The notes under the pieces: model-generated | Told to the model about the DNA's origin: nothing | Seen by the model: only the letters and a program-made list of their open reading frames with translations | The model's database searches: none | Made by a program: the position numbers and the translations under genes | Shown: piece after piece, positions 1 through 11,200 of the stretch | Numbering within the stretch: position 1 is the stretch's first letter | How the letters are laid out: each line of letters begins with the position of its first letter | Assembly: GCA_037976565.1 (NCBI GenBank) | Contig: CP137686.1 | Coordinates: 5,506,270 to 5,570,269, forward strand | DNA: 64,000 nt | From: Mesocentrotus franciscanus | Taxonomy: Eukaryota > Echinodermata > Echinoidea > Camarodonta > Strongylocentrotidae | Reading direction: 5' to 3'

Positions 1-161
1 ATGACTGTGTGTTGTGAAGACCTACCCTGTCACTGAGCAAACTCGCACATGGCCTCACATCGTACACAAACTTCAACAGTAAAATATCCCTGGTTTTTCA
101 ACAGTCTTATCCCCACGTGGTTCATCGTTGTTTCCCTTACTGGCTGGTTGTTGATGGATGG
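1..161 (-). other. Probable 3' UTR of the MYND gene
   Basis: The stretch lies immediately past the stop codon of the minus-strand MYND gene. No poly(A) signal on the minus strand is visible before the window edge, so the transcript end is outside the window. Confidence 0.45.
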
Positions 162-3100
162 TTACCAATGTCTGCAGTAGTTCCTCTTCACTCCTTTGCA
201 AGTCTCTCGGTGTTCATTCCTTGTCTCTCGTTGACACTTGGTGCAGCAGAAGAAAGCTTGATCACACGTCGCGCATCGGATCAGGGGCTCACCGTTTGGT
301 TGTTTCGTGTCTCCGCAACCAAGACAGAACTTGATCTTCAGCTGAGTCGTAGGCTGATGAAGACAATTAGAGACAATATACATGTACTGTAGGTCATCAA
401 AACTATCGCTGGTTGGGTTGGAACAAAAATAATAGCTTAGAAGGTGTCCCTGACCTGCCGAAGACAATCTCAACAATAAAGATATAATTCGTTTTCCATT
501 TGTCCCCTCAGGAATTTAAGGCCTCTACTTGTTTGCGGTATCAACTGCTTGAAAATTAAGCGTCAATACTATCCATTCTTCTGAATCTAGGATTTTTGTT
601 ACCCCTCAATAATATAAGTAGATGTTTTCTGATTGGTGTCAAGTTGGGAAGCAAATGTTTCTTAATGATATTTATATTTAAAAAATACTCTATAACATTA
701 AATCAACTCACTATGTCTGTGTGTCTATTTCGCTGGCAGTGAACGATACGACGCATATCTCCCACTATCCGGGGACCTCGACCTAATTTTCTCTTGGTGT
801 ACCTTCCAGCTGCTTCTGCCCTTGAATCGTTGTCATCGGACACAGTTTGGCTCTTTGTTTTTGCCTTGATATCTTTCTTTCTTGACGGCTCATCTTTGCC
901 TGTCTCACCTATCGATTTGGATACTGATCCACTGGCTTCATTGGGTACTTTGGTCTTGGTATCCACATTAGAAGCGTGATTCTCTTGTAGATCAATATCT
1001 TTCTCCATCTCCTTCATGCCCTTCGAAGCACTCTCTACTTTAACCTCGGTTGCTATTTTATTATTGCTTCTGTCTTCCCTTAGCTGTCGTACTGATTCCA
1101 GCCTGGTTACTTGATTGGTAGGTTTAGGAGAGTTTGTCTGTAAAGTGTTGACAACGTCCGAACTTTGATCCGAAATATGGCTTACTTGAACATTGGAGTT
1201 TTCTGAATTATGGTTAGTTGGTTGACAGGTTGTTTTACAAGATTCTGTCTGGACAGTTTCTGCAACGTCTGACCTTTGATCTCGGACATGATTTGGCTGC
1301 ACATGGGCATTTTTTACTAGCTTACTAACTTCGTCATTTTCTTCTGGTTTCTCTTCTGCGTGTTCTTCGGAGTTGGTCTCTACTCCCTTCATACTGACTC
1401 CTTCTGTTCCACAATCGGTTTCTTGAAGACGAACAAAGACTGGAAGATATTGCACTCCTTGGACATGATAGCTTTCACCAGTCCACGAAATGTTGCATCC
1501 AATTGTATCGAAATCAGGCAGAAAGGGTCGCCGAGGGTAGAAGTTACTGTTGAAAAGTATTGCCGGACGTTGCCGCTCCCAACAAGTTGAACTTTCTTGA
1601 AACATACTCTCTAATTCTCTGTCTGAAATCCAAGTTTCATTCCCGCCTCGGATGTTTGATGTGCTCGTAATTGAAAAGTATCTCCTCGGCGATTGCTGGA
1701 AATGTGGAGGAAAGTCAGCGAGCAAATTCATGGACTTATTGGAGAAATCGCACGCTATGGACTTCGTCCACATGTTTGCCAATGACTGCATAGTGATATC
1801 TGTGAACGCCTTAGATAGTACGTTTGGTACAAGTGGATGTTTAGAATATTTAGAAAGGCCTAATCTCTGCTTTTTTATGTCAAAAAGTTTCATACTGTGT
1901 TCGGCAAAGAGAGCATTCTTTGGTGTGACTGTTCTTTTGTGTTTAGCATCAGATCCTTTGCAAGTCAGTTCCTTGACCTGTTGCGGCAGAGGTGGATTAG
2001 AATCATCAGTTGTTTCCTTATCGACTTTGGTGTGAGACACATCTGAACGTGACTGAACCTTTGATAGTGTAGAACACGTTGCTGTTCTTGAACATCGTTT
2101 TGCTTGTTCAGTCTCACTTTTTGGAGTACTTCTGTTAGCAACTGTGATTGCATTAGCATCACATGAAGGAACCGGATCTTTAGATGTTTTGGTAAGTAGC
2201 GGTTCTTGCGATTTGTCTGATCCAGATGGCGTGTTTACAAAGCTTGCTGATAATTTTCTTCTCGACACCTTACGAGTCCTCAGTCGCGTAAACATTGGTC
2301 CTTGCCTTTTACAAAGTGCCCCATCTGTCCTCTTTTCTCCATCTATGGAGGGTGATTTCAGAACGTCTTTTGACTCGGTACGCTGAACAGGTTTTTTGTC
2401 TGCTGTGGTGGCAGTGCCTACCTTCTTGCCGTTGAAAACTACAGATCTCGGGACAGCTTTGTCAACAACTGGGCAGAGAAGTGGCTTCTCCTTCACTTCA
2501 CCTTCAGATTTGTCACCTGTCTTAGCTTTCAACGTTGCAAGAATCAATGGTTTCTGCTTCACTGTTTCTACTTGTACCTGATTGTTAGCCACATTTGTAA
2601 CTTTGGTTCGCTTGTCTAGCTTGGATCTGATGTACTTCTCAACTTTATCGAGTTCTTTCTTCGCTTCTTCAACTTTCTCTTCCAATTCAGCTACACTTGG
2701 GATTTCTTTCTGAAATACCATTTGGACTTTTGGAACTTCTGTCTTTTGCACCATCTCTTGGATCTCTTTCCTTCCCACATTGTCCACTTTGCTATCTGGA
2801 TGACAGAGTGACGTGCCTACTTGGGTAACCTTTGGTGTCACTGGCTTGCTATTTGTGACTGACTGGCCCGGTCTTTTTAACACCACATCTAATGGATCAA
2901 CCTTTGATTCGGCAGTCGCTGTTTTCATCATGACTCTATTCGGGTAGATCAGGGCTTGGTGAGCAGTAGCTGTGAATGGTGGTAGAGAGGGGGCAAACAT
3001 TCGATTGGCTCGCTTTTGCAGAGCCTTTCCCTTTCCACTCGGCCGTTTGCTGTCACCAGTTCTCATATAGGATGCCTCTCCGAGACTCGTGGGATCCTTT

Positions 3101-5628
3101 GTCTTTTCTACTGTAAAAATGTCCACGCGTTTCTTTTCGAGCAGCAACTTGGTCAGGTTTCGTGGATTCCTCCTGGGGATCCCTTGGGCTCGTTTGAAAA
3201 TTGTTAAATGCTTCTTGTTATTTGTTGATGGTGAGGCAGTCGATGCATCCTGGAACTCCCCATTTGATACCAAGGGACGATTTGACTTGATGTTAGAACT
3301 CATTGTGTCAGAAACTGTCAATCCCCGTGTGGTTTCATCCTTGACAGCAAGGGTAGAAGAATCCTTCCCGGCCTCCAATTTTGCTTCTCCTCGACCTTTG
3401 ACATTGGTGGTTTTGTCTGACCCAACAGCAGGAAGTTCAATCATTTTCTGAATTGTAGAAAGAGCCGTTGTTCTATGTATTCTCTTGTTGCTCTGAAAAC
3501 GGATTGAATCAGGAGCCTCTGAATCTTCTTTGGTTAAAGTAGCTCTGTTTTCTACTGTGAACATATTAACACGTTTCTTATCAAGCTCTGACTTGGTCTT
3601 GTTGTCTGGATGCCATCTGGTGATTCCTTGAGCTTCTTTCAAAATTGGAAAAGGCTTCTGGCTATCTGTTGGTGGTAAGGCTGTCGATGCTGTATTCGTG
3701 GTTTCAGGCGTTGATAATGAAGGGCGTTCTGATTTGGTGTTAGCACCAGTTAACCCTTCCTTCTCTTGGACGGCGAGGGTGTTGGGATCCTTTCCGGCGT
3801 TCAATTTTGCTTCTCCTCCACCTTTTTCATAATTAAGTTTGTCTGATCCAACGGCAGAAAGTTTAAGTATTTTGTGAATTGTAGAAAGAGCCGTAGTCCC
3901 TTGTGTATCTGCCAAAGGAATATGTTCACCCTTATAGTCATGATAGTCCTTCTGTAGACTGCACGGATTGTCCAGTGTTTTGGGAGCTTCGAGGTCTTGA
4001 TTAGGAAACCTGTTACCGACCTTGGAGTCTTTGGGTCCCGATGTTGCACTGTCTCCTCTTCCATGCGACGGAGGGACGTGCATTTCTATACCTTCATTAG
4101 ACACCTTGGATGCAGGAGTAGGATCTAATCTGGTGACGTCCCTTTCATCCTGGATAGAATTTATCGTTTGTACCTCTCCTTGCAGGCATGATGAGGAAGA
4201 CAGTTCCGAGTCATCGCTATGGTTTGTGCTATACTTCGAAGTGACATTCATCCTCTTTGCCCTCGCTCTTCCCGGTGTGACTTTTCTCTCGGACTTTGTT
4301 TCTTTTCCATGACGAGCAGCCGGTAGCGGGGCGTCTACGAACGCCTCTTCGATTTCGAAGTCGGCACCACTCTCTGGTGACTCTGAGAAACGCGCAAATC
4401 TTAGCTCTTCTGGTGACGGTGAAACTTCGCCCAGTATCGCATCGATGATGAAACGCACCAAGCCTGGCTTCTTTTTGTGGCTCGGCTTCTCCTCAGAACT
4501 CTGTTTACAAAGATTGAAAATGTACTCCAATTAGAAATGAAGATGGGTGACCAAAGCTCATCAGACAAAAATGAAATATTTGTTTATATTGCATGCTCAA
4601 AGTTTTAGTGCAATACACAGCAAACGCGCCCGGCAGAAGCCGTACCGTCGCCATACAAGTAGCAATGATCATCGTTGTCATCATCATCACTAAAGGCCCA
4701 TCAAATGACTCAGATCGACATCATGGGGTTGATATTCCGAGACAATCAATAATAAGGTATGTTTTTATTCCAGAAGTGGGCGGCGTCATGGATCAGTTTC
4801 ACTGCCCTGAACTTTGCAATATTAAATTCACTTTGAAAAAATACAATGCGACTTCTTTCGACTCACATTCTAGATCTAGATCTAATAGTTTTTAAAAAGG
4901 GGGAAAATTGTTCACATGGGGTCTAGCACATAATCGTCTAGACTAGGTCTAGATCTATGTCATATTTTTTGGAAAGAATATTACTTTTCTCCATAGTTAA
5001 GATATCTACAGTGTAGCTAAATATTTCAGCATTTTCTATCTCTGGAGATCAATTCTAATTTTTGGCAGTTTTTTATGTTCTAGTATGGAATTATCCTTAT
5101 CACCATCAACATCATCATTATCATTATAATAACCTTCATCATCTTATTCATCATCACCGCCATCGTCACTATATCATATTGATGTGGTATTGTGTGTCCG
5201 GATGCTTTGTAAAATAAAGCTGTCACTTTTTCCTACACAAAGACCTAGAATCTATCTAGTCTAGATCTGGATCTCCGGCTACGATTTTAATCTGCTCTTA
5301 CAGTGTAAATTTCTATGTTATTATCATCATCATTGTGACAATTAATTTTAATATTCGTAATTATCATGAGGAATACTAGTGACAATAATCATCGTCACCA
5401 GCATTATCATCACCAGCAGTATCACCATTTTCCTTTTAATATCAACCAACTAAATCTCCATTGGCATCATCCCTCACTTTGAATATCATTGACATTAATC
5501 ACCAATCATGATCCTATGGTCTAACTCTAAGGAGAAAAAAAATGTCAAGACATCCTAGTTCCTACCTTAAAACTGATGTCGTCACTTTCTGGAATCTTGG
5601 GTCTTACTCTGCTTTGTCCTACTCCCAT
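162..5628 (-). CDS. Large disordered protein with C-terminal MYND zinc finger (3 exons)
   Basis: Exons are 5628-5566 (21 codons), 4500-712 (1263 codons) and 386-162 (74 codons plus stop), all joined in phase 0, giving 1358 residues. Splice signals are clear: donor GTAGGA after 5566, acceptor ending CAG at 4501-4503, donor GTGAGT after 712, acceptor CTACAG before 386. An in-frame ATG at 4530 exists, but it lies in the intron just upstream of that acceptor, so I start at 5628 (ATAATGG context). The last exon holds a MYND finger at about residues 1305-1347: C-x2-C, C-x2-C, FFC-x3-C-Q and H-x3-C. MYND fingers usually bind short proline-containing peptides. The huge middle exon is polar, Lys/Ser/Thr-rich and without recognisable fold; a coiled coil is likely around the stretch VAELEEKVEEAKKELDKVEK. 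It contains a 142-residue tandem duplication (residues about 223-507) and a shorter 37-residue repeat near 1135-1300 bp. The N-terminus MGVGQS fits an N-myristoylation signal. I do not recognise the gene; function is unknown. Confidence 0.8.
3045..3897 (-). repeat. Two tandem 426-bp (142-codon) units inside the MYND gene
   Basis: Unit 1 begins at 3897 and unit 2 at 3471 (minus strand). Both start with TTALSTI and run through matching landmarks in order: AVGSDK, GEAKL.AGKD..TLAV, RP.(L/V)S, K....I.K.AQGI.R, and KKRV.(M/I)FTVE. The nucleotide sequence is also alike, for example the shared plus-strand run AATTGTAGAAAGAGCCGT at both unit starts. The duplication kept the reading frame. Confidence 0.85.
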
Positions 5629-5910
5629 TATTATGTTCTTCAAAAGAACACATCGACAATTCCAAGGACAATATTCTTATATCTCCTTCTCCTCTTTGCT
5701 TGATATTCAGTGTAATTCACTCACGTTATTACAATTTGTCATGCCGAGTCAAACCGCTTTGTTTACATTCATTGCGCGTACATGTCTGTCACTAAGGAAC
5801 AGGTGCGCCCATTGTTACGTCACCGCGCACACTATATCCTTGCGCGTCAAGTCTATTTTTAGGGGCAAACGTGCGCAATGACCCGGGAAATCCCCTAAAA
5901 TTATTAACCT

Positions 5911-6069
5911 GGGGCCCGTATTACAAAGAGTTGATATCAATCGCAACTTATTTGCGATTGATATCAATCGTAACTATGTACATAAAAGATAGGAGACTGC
6001 AAACTTGCGATTGATTGGAGGACTTACGATTGATTTGGATCAATCGTAACTCTTTGTAAGACGGGGCCC
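5911..6069. mobile_element. Foldback (MITE-like) element, GGGGCCCGT ends
   Basis: The arms are GGGGCCCGTATTACAAAGAG at the left and CTCTTTGTAAGACGGGGCCC at the right, followed inward by repeated, complementary runs built from the words ATCAATCGTAA and TTGCGATTGAT. Such short hairpin elements are non-autonomous DNA transposon relics. Related ends appear at 17680 (TTTGTAAGACTGGGCCC). Confidence 0.7.
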
Positions 6070-6230
6070 TGGGGGCGTTTCATGAAACAATTAGTCGGTG
6101 GTTTTCACCGACTAATATCATTTTCACCGACAATGTTATTGTCACCGACTATTTTCCAGGCCTCTGATTGGTCAAATTTAGTCGGCGCTGACAGTTGTCG
6201 GTGGACAAATGTTGATGAAATGCCCCCCGG
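6070..6230. mobile_element. Second foldback element directly abutting the first
   Basis: The left end GGGGGCGTTTCATGAAACAA matches the complement of the right end GTTGATGAAATGCCCCCC. Inside are complementary ACCGACTA / TAGTCGG words. It starts at the very base after the preceding foldback, so one element probably inserted at the end of the other. Confidence 0.6.
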
Positions 6231-7635
6231 GTCATCTTCTCTAGAGGTCAACACAAGAAATCTTCACTTTCCTAGTACTACAAATTTGATTTATCTGCTA
6301 TTCTCCTATTCGCCTAGGCCTATACGTCAGTACTGGTGGCCTACATTTCATAACCACTGATTATTGATGATTATAATCTGCCAAAGTCATAGGGGTCTAA
6401 TACGTGATACATTTACGAAAGTAAGGGATCTCCTGCATTCTTATGCACACCCAGTATCGTTGCCCGAGTACTTACAGAATAATCGTTATGAATAATGTTT
6501 AGTTTTGTAGAATTTAAAGGTAGCTACGAAGCTTCCTCTTTTCTTGCTTTTGCCGTTTTTTTAAATTCTTTTTTTCATATCCATTTTCATTATCTGATGT
6601 GATTATTTATAATGTTCGTTTGGTTTCATACACTCTTTGCCCATTTTGATGGGCTGACTTTCTTTCTCATCATATCAAATGTTATTCTTTCACTCTATCT
6701 TTTATCTATTTTTAACAAATATATTTTTACAAACTCTAGTATCGTTATCTGCATCATGTTTTTCTTTCTTTCAATTCAATATTTTAAAAGGCTTTTCGTA
6801 CAATCCTTTACATGATGCATAATATTTCGCCCACACACGTTACTAGCTAAGGGTTATGATCTACTAGTATTATTTTAGTTCAATATTTACCTTACTCACA
6901 TTCCTTCAAGTATTAATCCAATAACCGGGGAAACGACATAACGCTATCGCGAACAATGCAGTGAGCGCAGGACGTACTTTCCACAAATTTATCTCGATGA
7001 AAAGCAAACAAGTTTGACAAAAGTTGATGATTTGCATAGCTCGAGATGTTTTTAGCAACGATGCTTTAGGCAAGAGAAGCACACAGCATGCACCATAATA
7101 CTGCGATTAAAGTTTCCAGCAAATCTCATCCTTTAAAAGAACGTTCTTGAGACAGTCTTAATCCGTAGATGCAGTTGGAGTAGTAGTTTGCATATTTTGG
7201 GATGAAATTATGCATGAGAACATCTGCCGGAAATCTACTTTGGAATCATTTTTATCGGAGGATTACTGACATTTCTAGAGCACGTGAATTACCATGACCC
7301 AATAACTGTGTCAGTGAATCTGCGTGAAGACTTGGGAACCTTAGAATATTTTAATGAACTGCTATTACCATGCCGGAACGAAATGGTGAATGACGACGAA
7401 ATGCTGGACAACTAAAATATAGAATTAGAGGACTCAAAGTGATCAACCGGTACTTTCATGTTCACATAACTATTTGTATCATTTCACTTTTTCTCTCTCC
7501 CCTCTCTCCCCTCCCTATTCTCTAAATCCCTCTCGTTTTCTCACTCTGCGTTTTCATTTCTTTACCATTTCCGATCTCCCGGCTTCTCTCGTTCCTTCTC
7601 CCTCTCTAGATCATCTGGTTATCCTCCACCCTCTC

Positions 7636-8085
7636 CATTTGTCAATCAATCAATCTATCTATCTATCTATTTACCTACCTACCTACCTATACCTATCCAG
7701 CTATATATATATATAATTATATAGACGTGAAGAAAAAATGGTCTAGGAACGTGAGACGTAGCTGTACTTTACAATTTTATTACGAGCTTTCGGCTTGTGA
7801 GGCCTTCTTCAGGTTCTGAAGTGCAAACACATACAGAAACAAATACATTGTATGAACAGATAGATATACATGGCATAAAAACTTAATATCACTCAATTCT
7901 CGCACTTTTATATATAATTATATATATATATCTACATGTATCAACTTACCTAACTACCTATCTATCTATTTACCTCTCTGTATATATATTATCTATCTAT
8001 CTATCTATCTATATATCTACATTCTTAGTTACCTACGTACATATCCAGCTATCTATCAATCCATTTATCTACCTATCTCCCCCCC
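7636..8085. repeat. ATCT/TACC microsatellites flanking a retroelement relic
   Basis: Runs of CTAT, TACC and TA units occupy 7636-7710 and 7905-8085. Between them is a non-repeat segment of about 190 bp containing the hammerhead-like word described separately. Confidence 0.8.
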
Positions 8086-8228
8086 CCTCTCGATGTCTAA
8101 AATTTCCGATTTTCCTTTACTTTACCATCGACATTTTGATCTTTCGAGCTGTATATATCTTTTATATGTTCCGAATCTGCTCACTAATTAATATATTATC
8201 ACATAATCTGCAAAGGAATCTTTTAAAA

Positions 8229-11200
8229 ATGGATGAAACAACGAATGGAAGGCGCACAACTATCGTTACCAAGCAGCCGCACAGAGATGCAGATTCGATT
8301 GAGTTACGTAACTGGGCTACAAGTTCTACTTCCAAGGAGGATTCTGCATCTAATCACAATCGCAGAATACAGAGGGCCCTACAGGATCTTCAGGGTGTCG
8401 ATGAGATTAATATCAGACAGACCTTGGAAACAATTGGTAAGGTATAACGTGGGTATCCAGACAGTTATTAACTGCCCCCCGGACAACTTCTTCAGGACAA
8501 GTATGATGGGGGTTGTGTGTCCAGACGCTTTACAAAAAACAAAACACCACTTTTGCACTAACCATCATAAATATTTATCATTTGTAATATTGTCTAACAT
8601 AACTAGATTTATGAAATATTGCTTGTAAAATTCTTAAAATTAGCGTTTTAAATCGACTGTTCGGATACATAACCTGTCCGGACACACAAATTCTGGGTTT
8701 ACCCTGAACAACATAATACAACTACCCCATCAGGGGCGGATCCAGTCGGCGGCAAGGGAGGGGGCCAGAGAGGGGGCCCAATTCGTGAGAAAATATTTAG
8801 CGGCGAATCAGCCAGCCGGTGAAGGGGAGGGGAGGGGGAGGGGAGGGCGAGGGGAGGGGAGGGGGAGGGGAGGGGGAGGGGGAGAGGGGGATAGTGACCA
8901 CTATTTTTGTTTTACTCAACACCCACCCCTTGACACAAACAAAAATAGTAAAATTGTTTTACTTGGGGGGCCAGGGGAGGGGCCTGTCTTCTTATTTTTA
9001 ACAAAAAAGGTAAAATTAACGTGTTTTAACCTGTTTTTTTGCCAGGAGGGGCCCCCATCCTCTCTCTCATGACAATTATCCTCGGGGACAATTACCCTCA
9101 TACTCCCTTCTAAAAGAATCCCGAAGTGATCACCTCCATGTTCATGTTGCTGATAGGTCTACTATGATCGCACTTCCAGAGGATAGTCGTTCGCAGGTCA
9201 TTGCCATAAAAATAGTTGTACAAGCGGTCATTGTCCAAGGTATACTGGGGCTAGTTTTCCAGGTGGTAGTTGTCCTGGAATCGAATGCGTATGCATCTTC
9301 ACCCTCTTGCATGCTCAATGAGAAAAATTTAACTCTTCTGGTTGTATTAAAATAAACTGTGTAATATATAGCAGTGGGGCATCTAACATTTTTGGACATA
9401 GGTGTATTAATAATATTGACTTTCATTAATAAATCCTCTATTCATTGATATATTCATTAATCAATCATATTGTTGACAAGCCAGTTGATTATCAGGATTG
9501 TAATAGTTTCATTGATTTGTGAAAAGAAAATCAGTAATCAAACAATTGTCCATCCAAAACAAAATGAGTATTTTGCCTGAGATACATATTCCTAAACCCC
9601 AGTTACAAATGAGGAAATCTCTTAAATTGACACCACTAAACTCACATTCTGTAATTGATTTCGTTATTCCACAAAATGTTTTTTTAAACCTCAACATCTT
9701 AATATCTAAACCCTTGCAGTGCTTGTCATACTGTGTATCGGAAAGAAAATGTGGTGCAATTAATAATAATAATAATCTGGATTTATATACCGCTTAATAC
9801 GAAATGCAGTCTCTAAGCACTTTACAGATATCATTACCCCGGTCATCAAATTTATTCACGCACAATGTGCACCATCTCCACTCCCTAAGGAGTATTCCTA
9901 CCATATGGTCACTGTGAGGGCATATGGAAATCACTAATACAAAGGCTTTCGTCATCCTACCAGGTCCCCATTTCTCTCCTGGGTATTGAGTGGCAAAAGT
10001 ACATTAATGCCTTGCCAAAGGACAATTACGGCTATTTTAAATTAGTGAATCGCAAATCAAGAAAGACAGAAAGGTCACTAGTAAAATCTGAACATTGTCT
10101 CGTATTATTACAACATTCATATTCAATGGAGATGATTTCCAGACGATTTCAGATAAAATCACCTTTCTCAGTGTTACTACATGTACACGACCAAAACCTT
10201 GGGCGTGGATTTCATTTGTCATTTAGCGAAAATAAACACAGCCTTTGACGAGTATTGCATGCACTGTCAATTTTACAATGCGTCTCTGCAATGTTCTTGA
10301 GAGCATGCATATTTGAAAAGCAAAACATCGCGTTGCCTAGCAACGGGCACTTTATTTGATTGGAAGTGTTTCAACCGTATAAAAACCCATTGCAATGTGT
10401 TAATGCTATTATCACTACGAGGATCGAATATGCTAGTTTTGCCTGTATATTACTACCATTACGTTACTGGGAGGACAACAAAACTAATTCTACTCAGCCA
10501 TGGTTTTAGCCCGTTGTGTTTATTTCAGTGACCAATATAATGCTGAGTATAAGAAAAATAAAGCATTAAGCCAACCCACACAGATTAATGAAAATAAATC
10601 TCTATGAGCGACCGTATAATTAAAGCTTCATGGCCCCATAACATGCAAATGCATTATAATAATGAACGTTACTTGTATAGCGCATATCGCTAACAAAAAG
10701 AAAGTCCCTACGCGCTTAGGAAAGAAATAGATAAGTATTTAGATCTGTTCATAAACAAACTCACTGTTTGCAAAAAAATAGGGGAAAACTTTCATGATAC
10801 ATTATTTAGATCAAACAAATGATTATTTTTGTATCTTCATTTACACGTCTCTGATTTCAACGGAGAAAAACATTTTTTTTTACAAAGTCTTACAGGACGT
10901 TTAATTGTGTGCGTAATACAGTCACGTTCTAAAGACTATACAAATTAATTGGCAGAGGTCTAGAAGAAAGACTTCATCATTCAACCCGCTTGAATTGATT
11001 AGAAGCGAAGCTAACAAGTATGAAAATTCATCTATTTTCATATACACTGTTGCCCGTTTAGTTGGAATAAACTTTTCTTATCCCTTTTCATTAAATGATT
11101 GTGACAATATGGTTTATCTTTCTTTGATAGATAAAGGTTATATTAATCTTCTTAGAGCTTAATTGATCAATCTCTATGACTATTCAGATTGATCAATATA

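Larger units (their letters stand above)
5629..8228. other. Head-to-head intergenic region between MYND gene and scramblase
   Basis: About 2.6 kb separates the two start codons and must carry both promoters and any 5' UTR exons. It holds two abutting foldback elements (5911-6230), a minus-strand hammerhead-like relic near 7785-7812 and (ATCT)n / TA-rich microsatellites around 7636-7710 and 7900-8080. I see no further coding exon. Confidence 0.5.

Noticed and set aside
4501..4530. ATG at 4530 as start of the large MYND-gene exon
   Set aside because: A strong acceptor (CAATCTTTGTAAACAG) ends at 4501, and a 21-codon exon at 5566-5628 joins in phase with a good donor; the ATG is intronic.
4840..4980. 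CTAGATCT repeats near 4875-4960 as a regulatory cluster
   Set aside because: Short TCTAGATCTAGATCT words recur across the window (also 5250, 24645) with no positional link to genes.
8136..8228. Upstream ATG extending the scramblase by 31 residues
   Set aside because: The added stretch is hydrophobic and AT-rich, unlike the family N-terminus; the ATG at 8229 fits better, though this is not proven.
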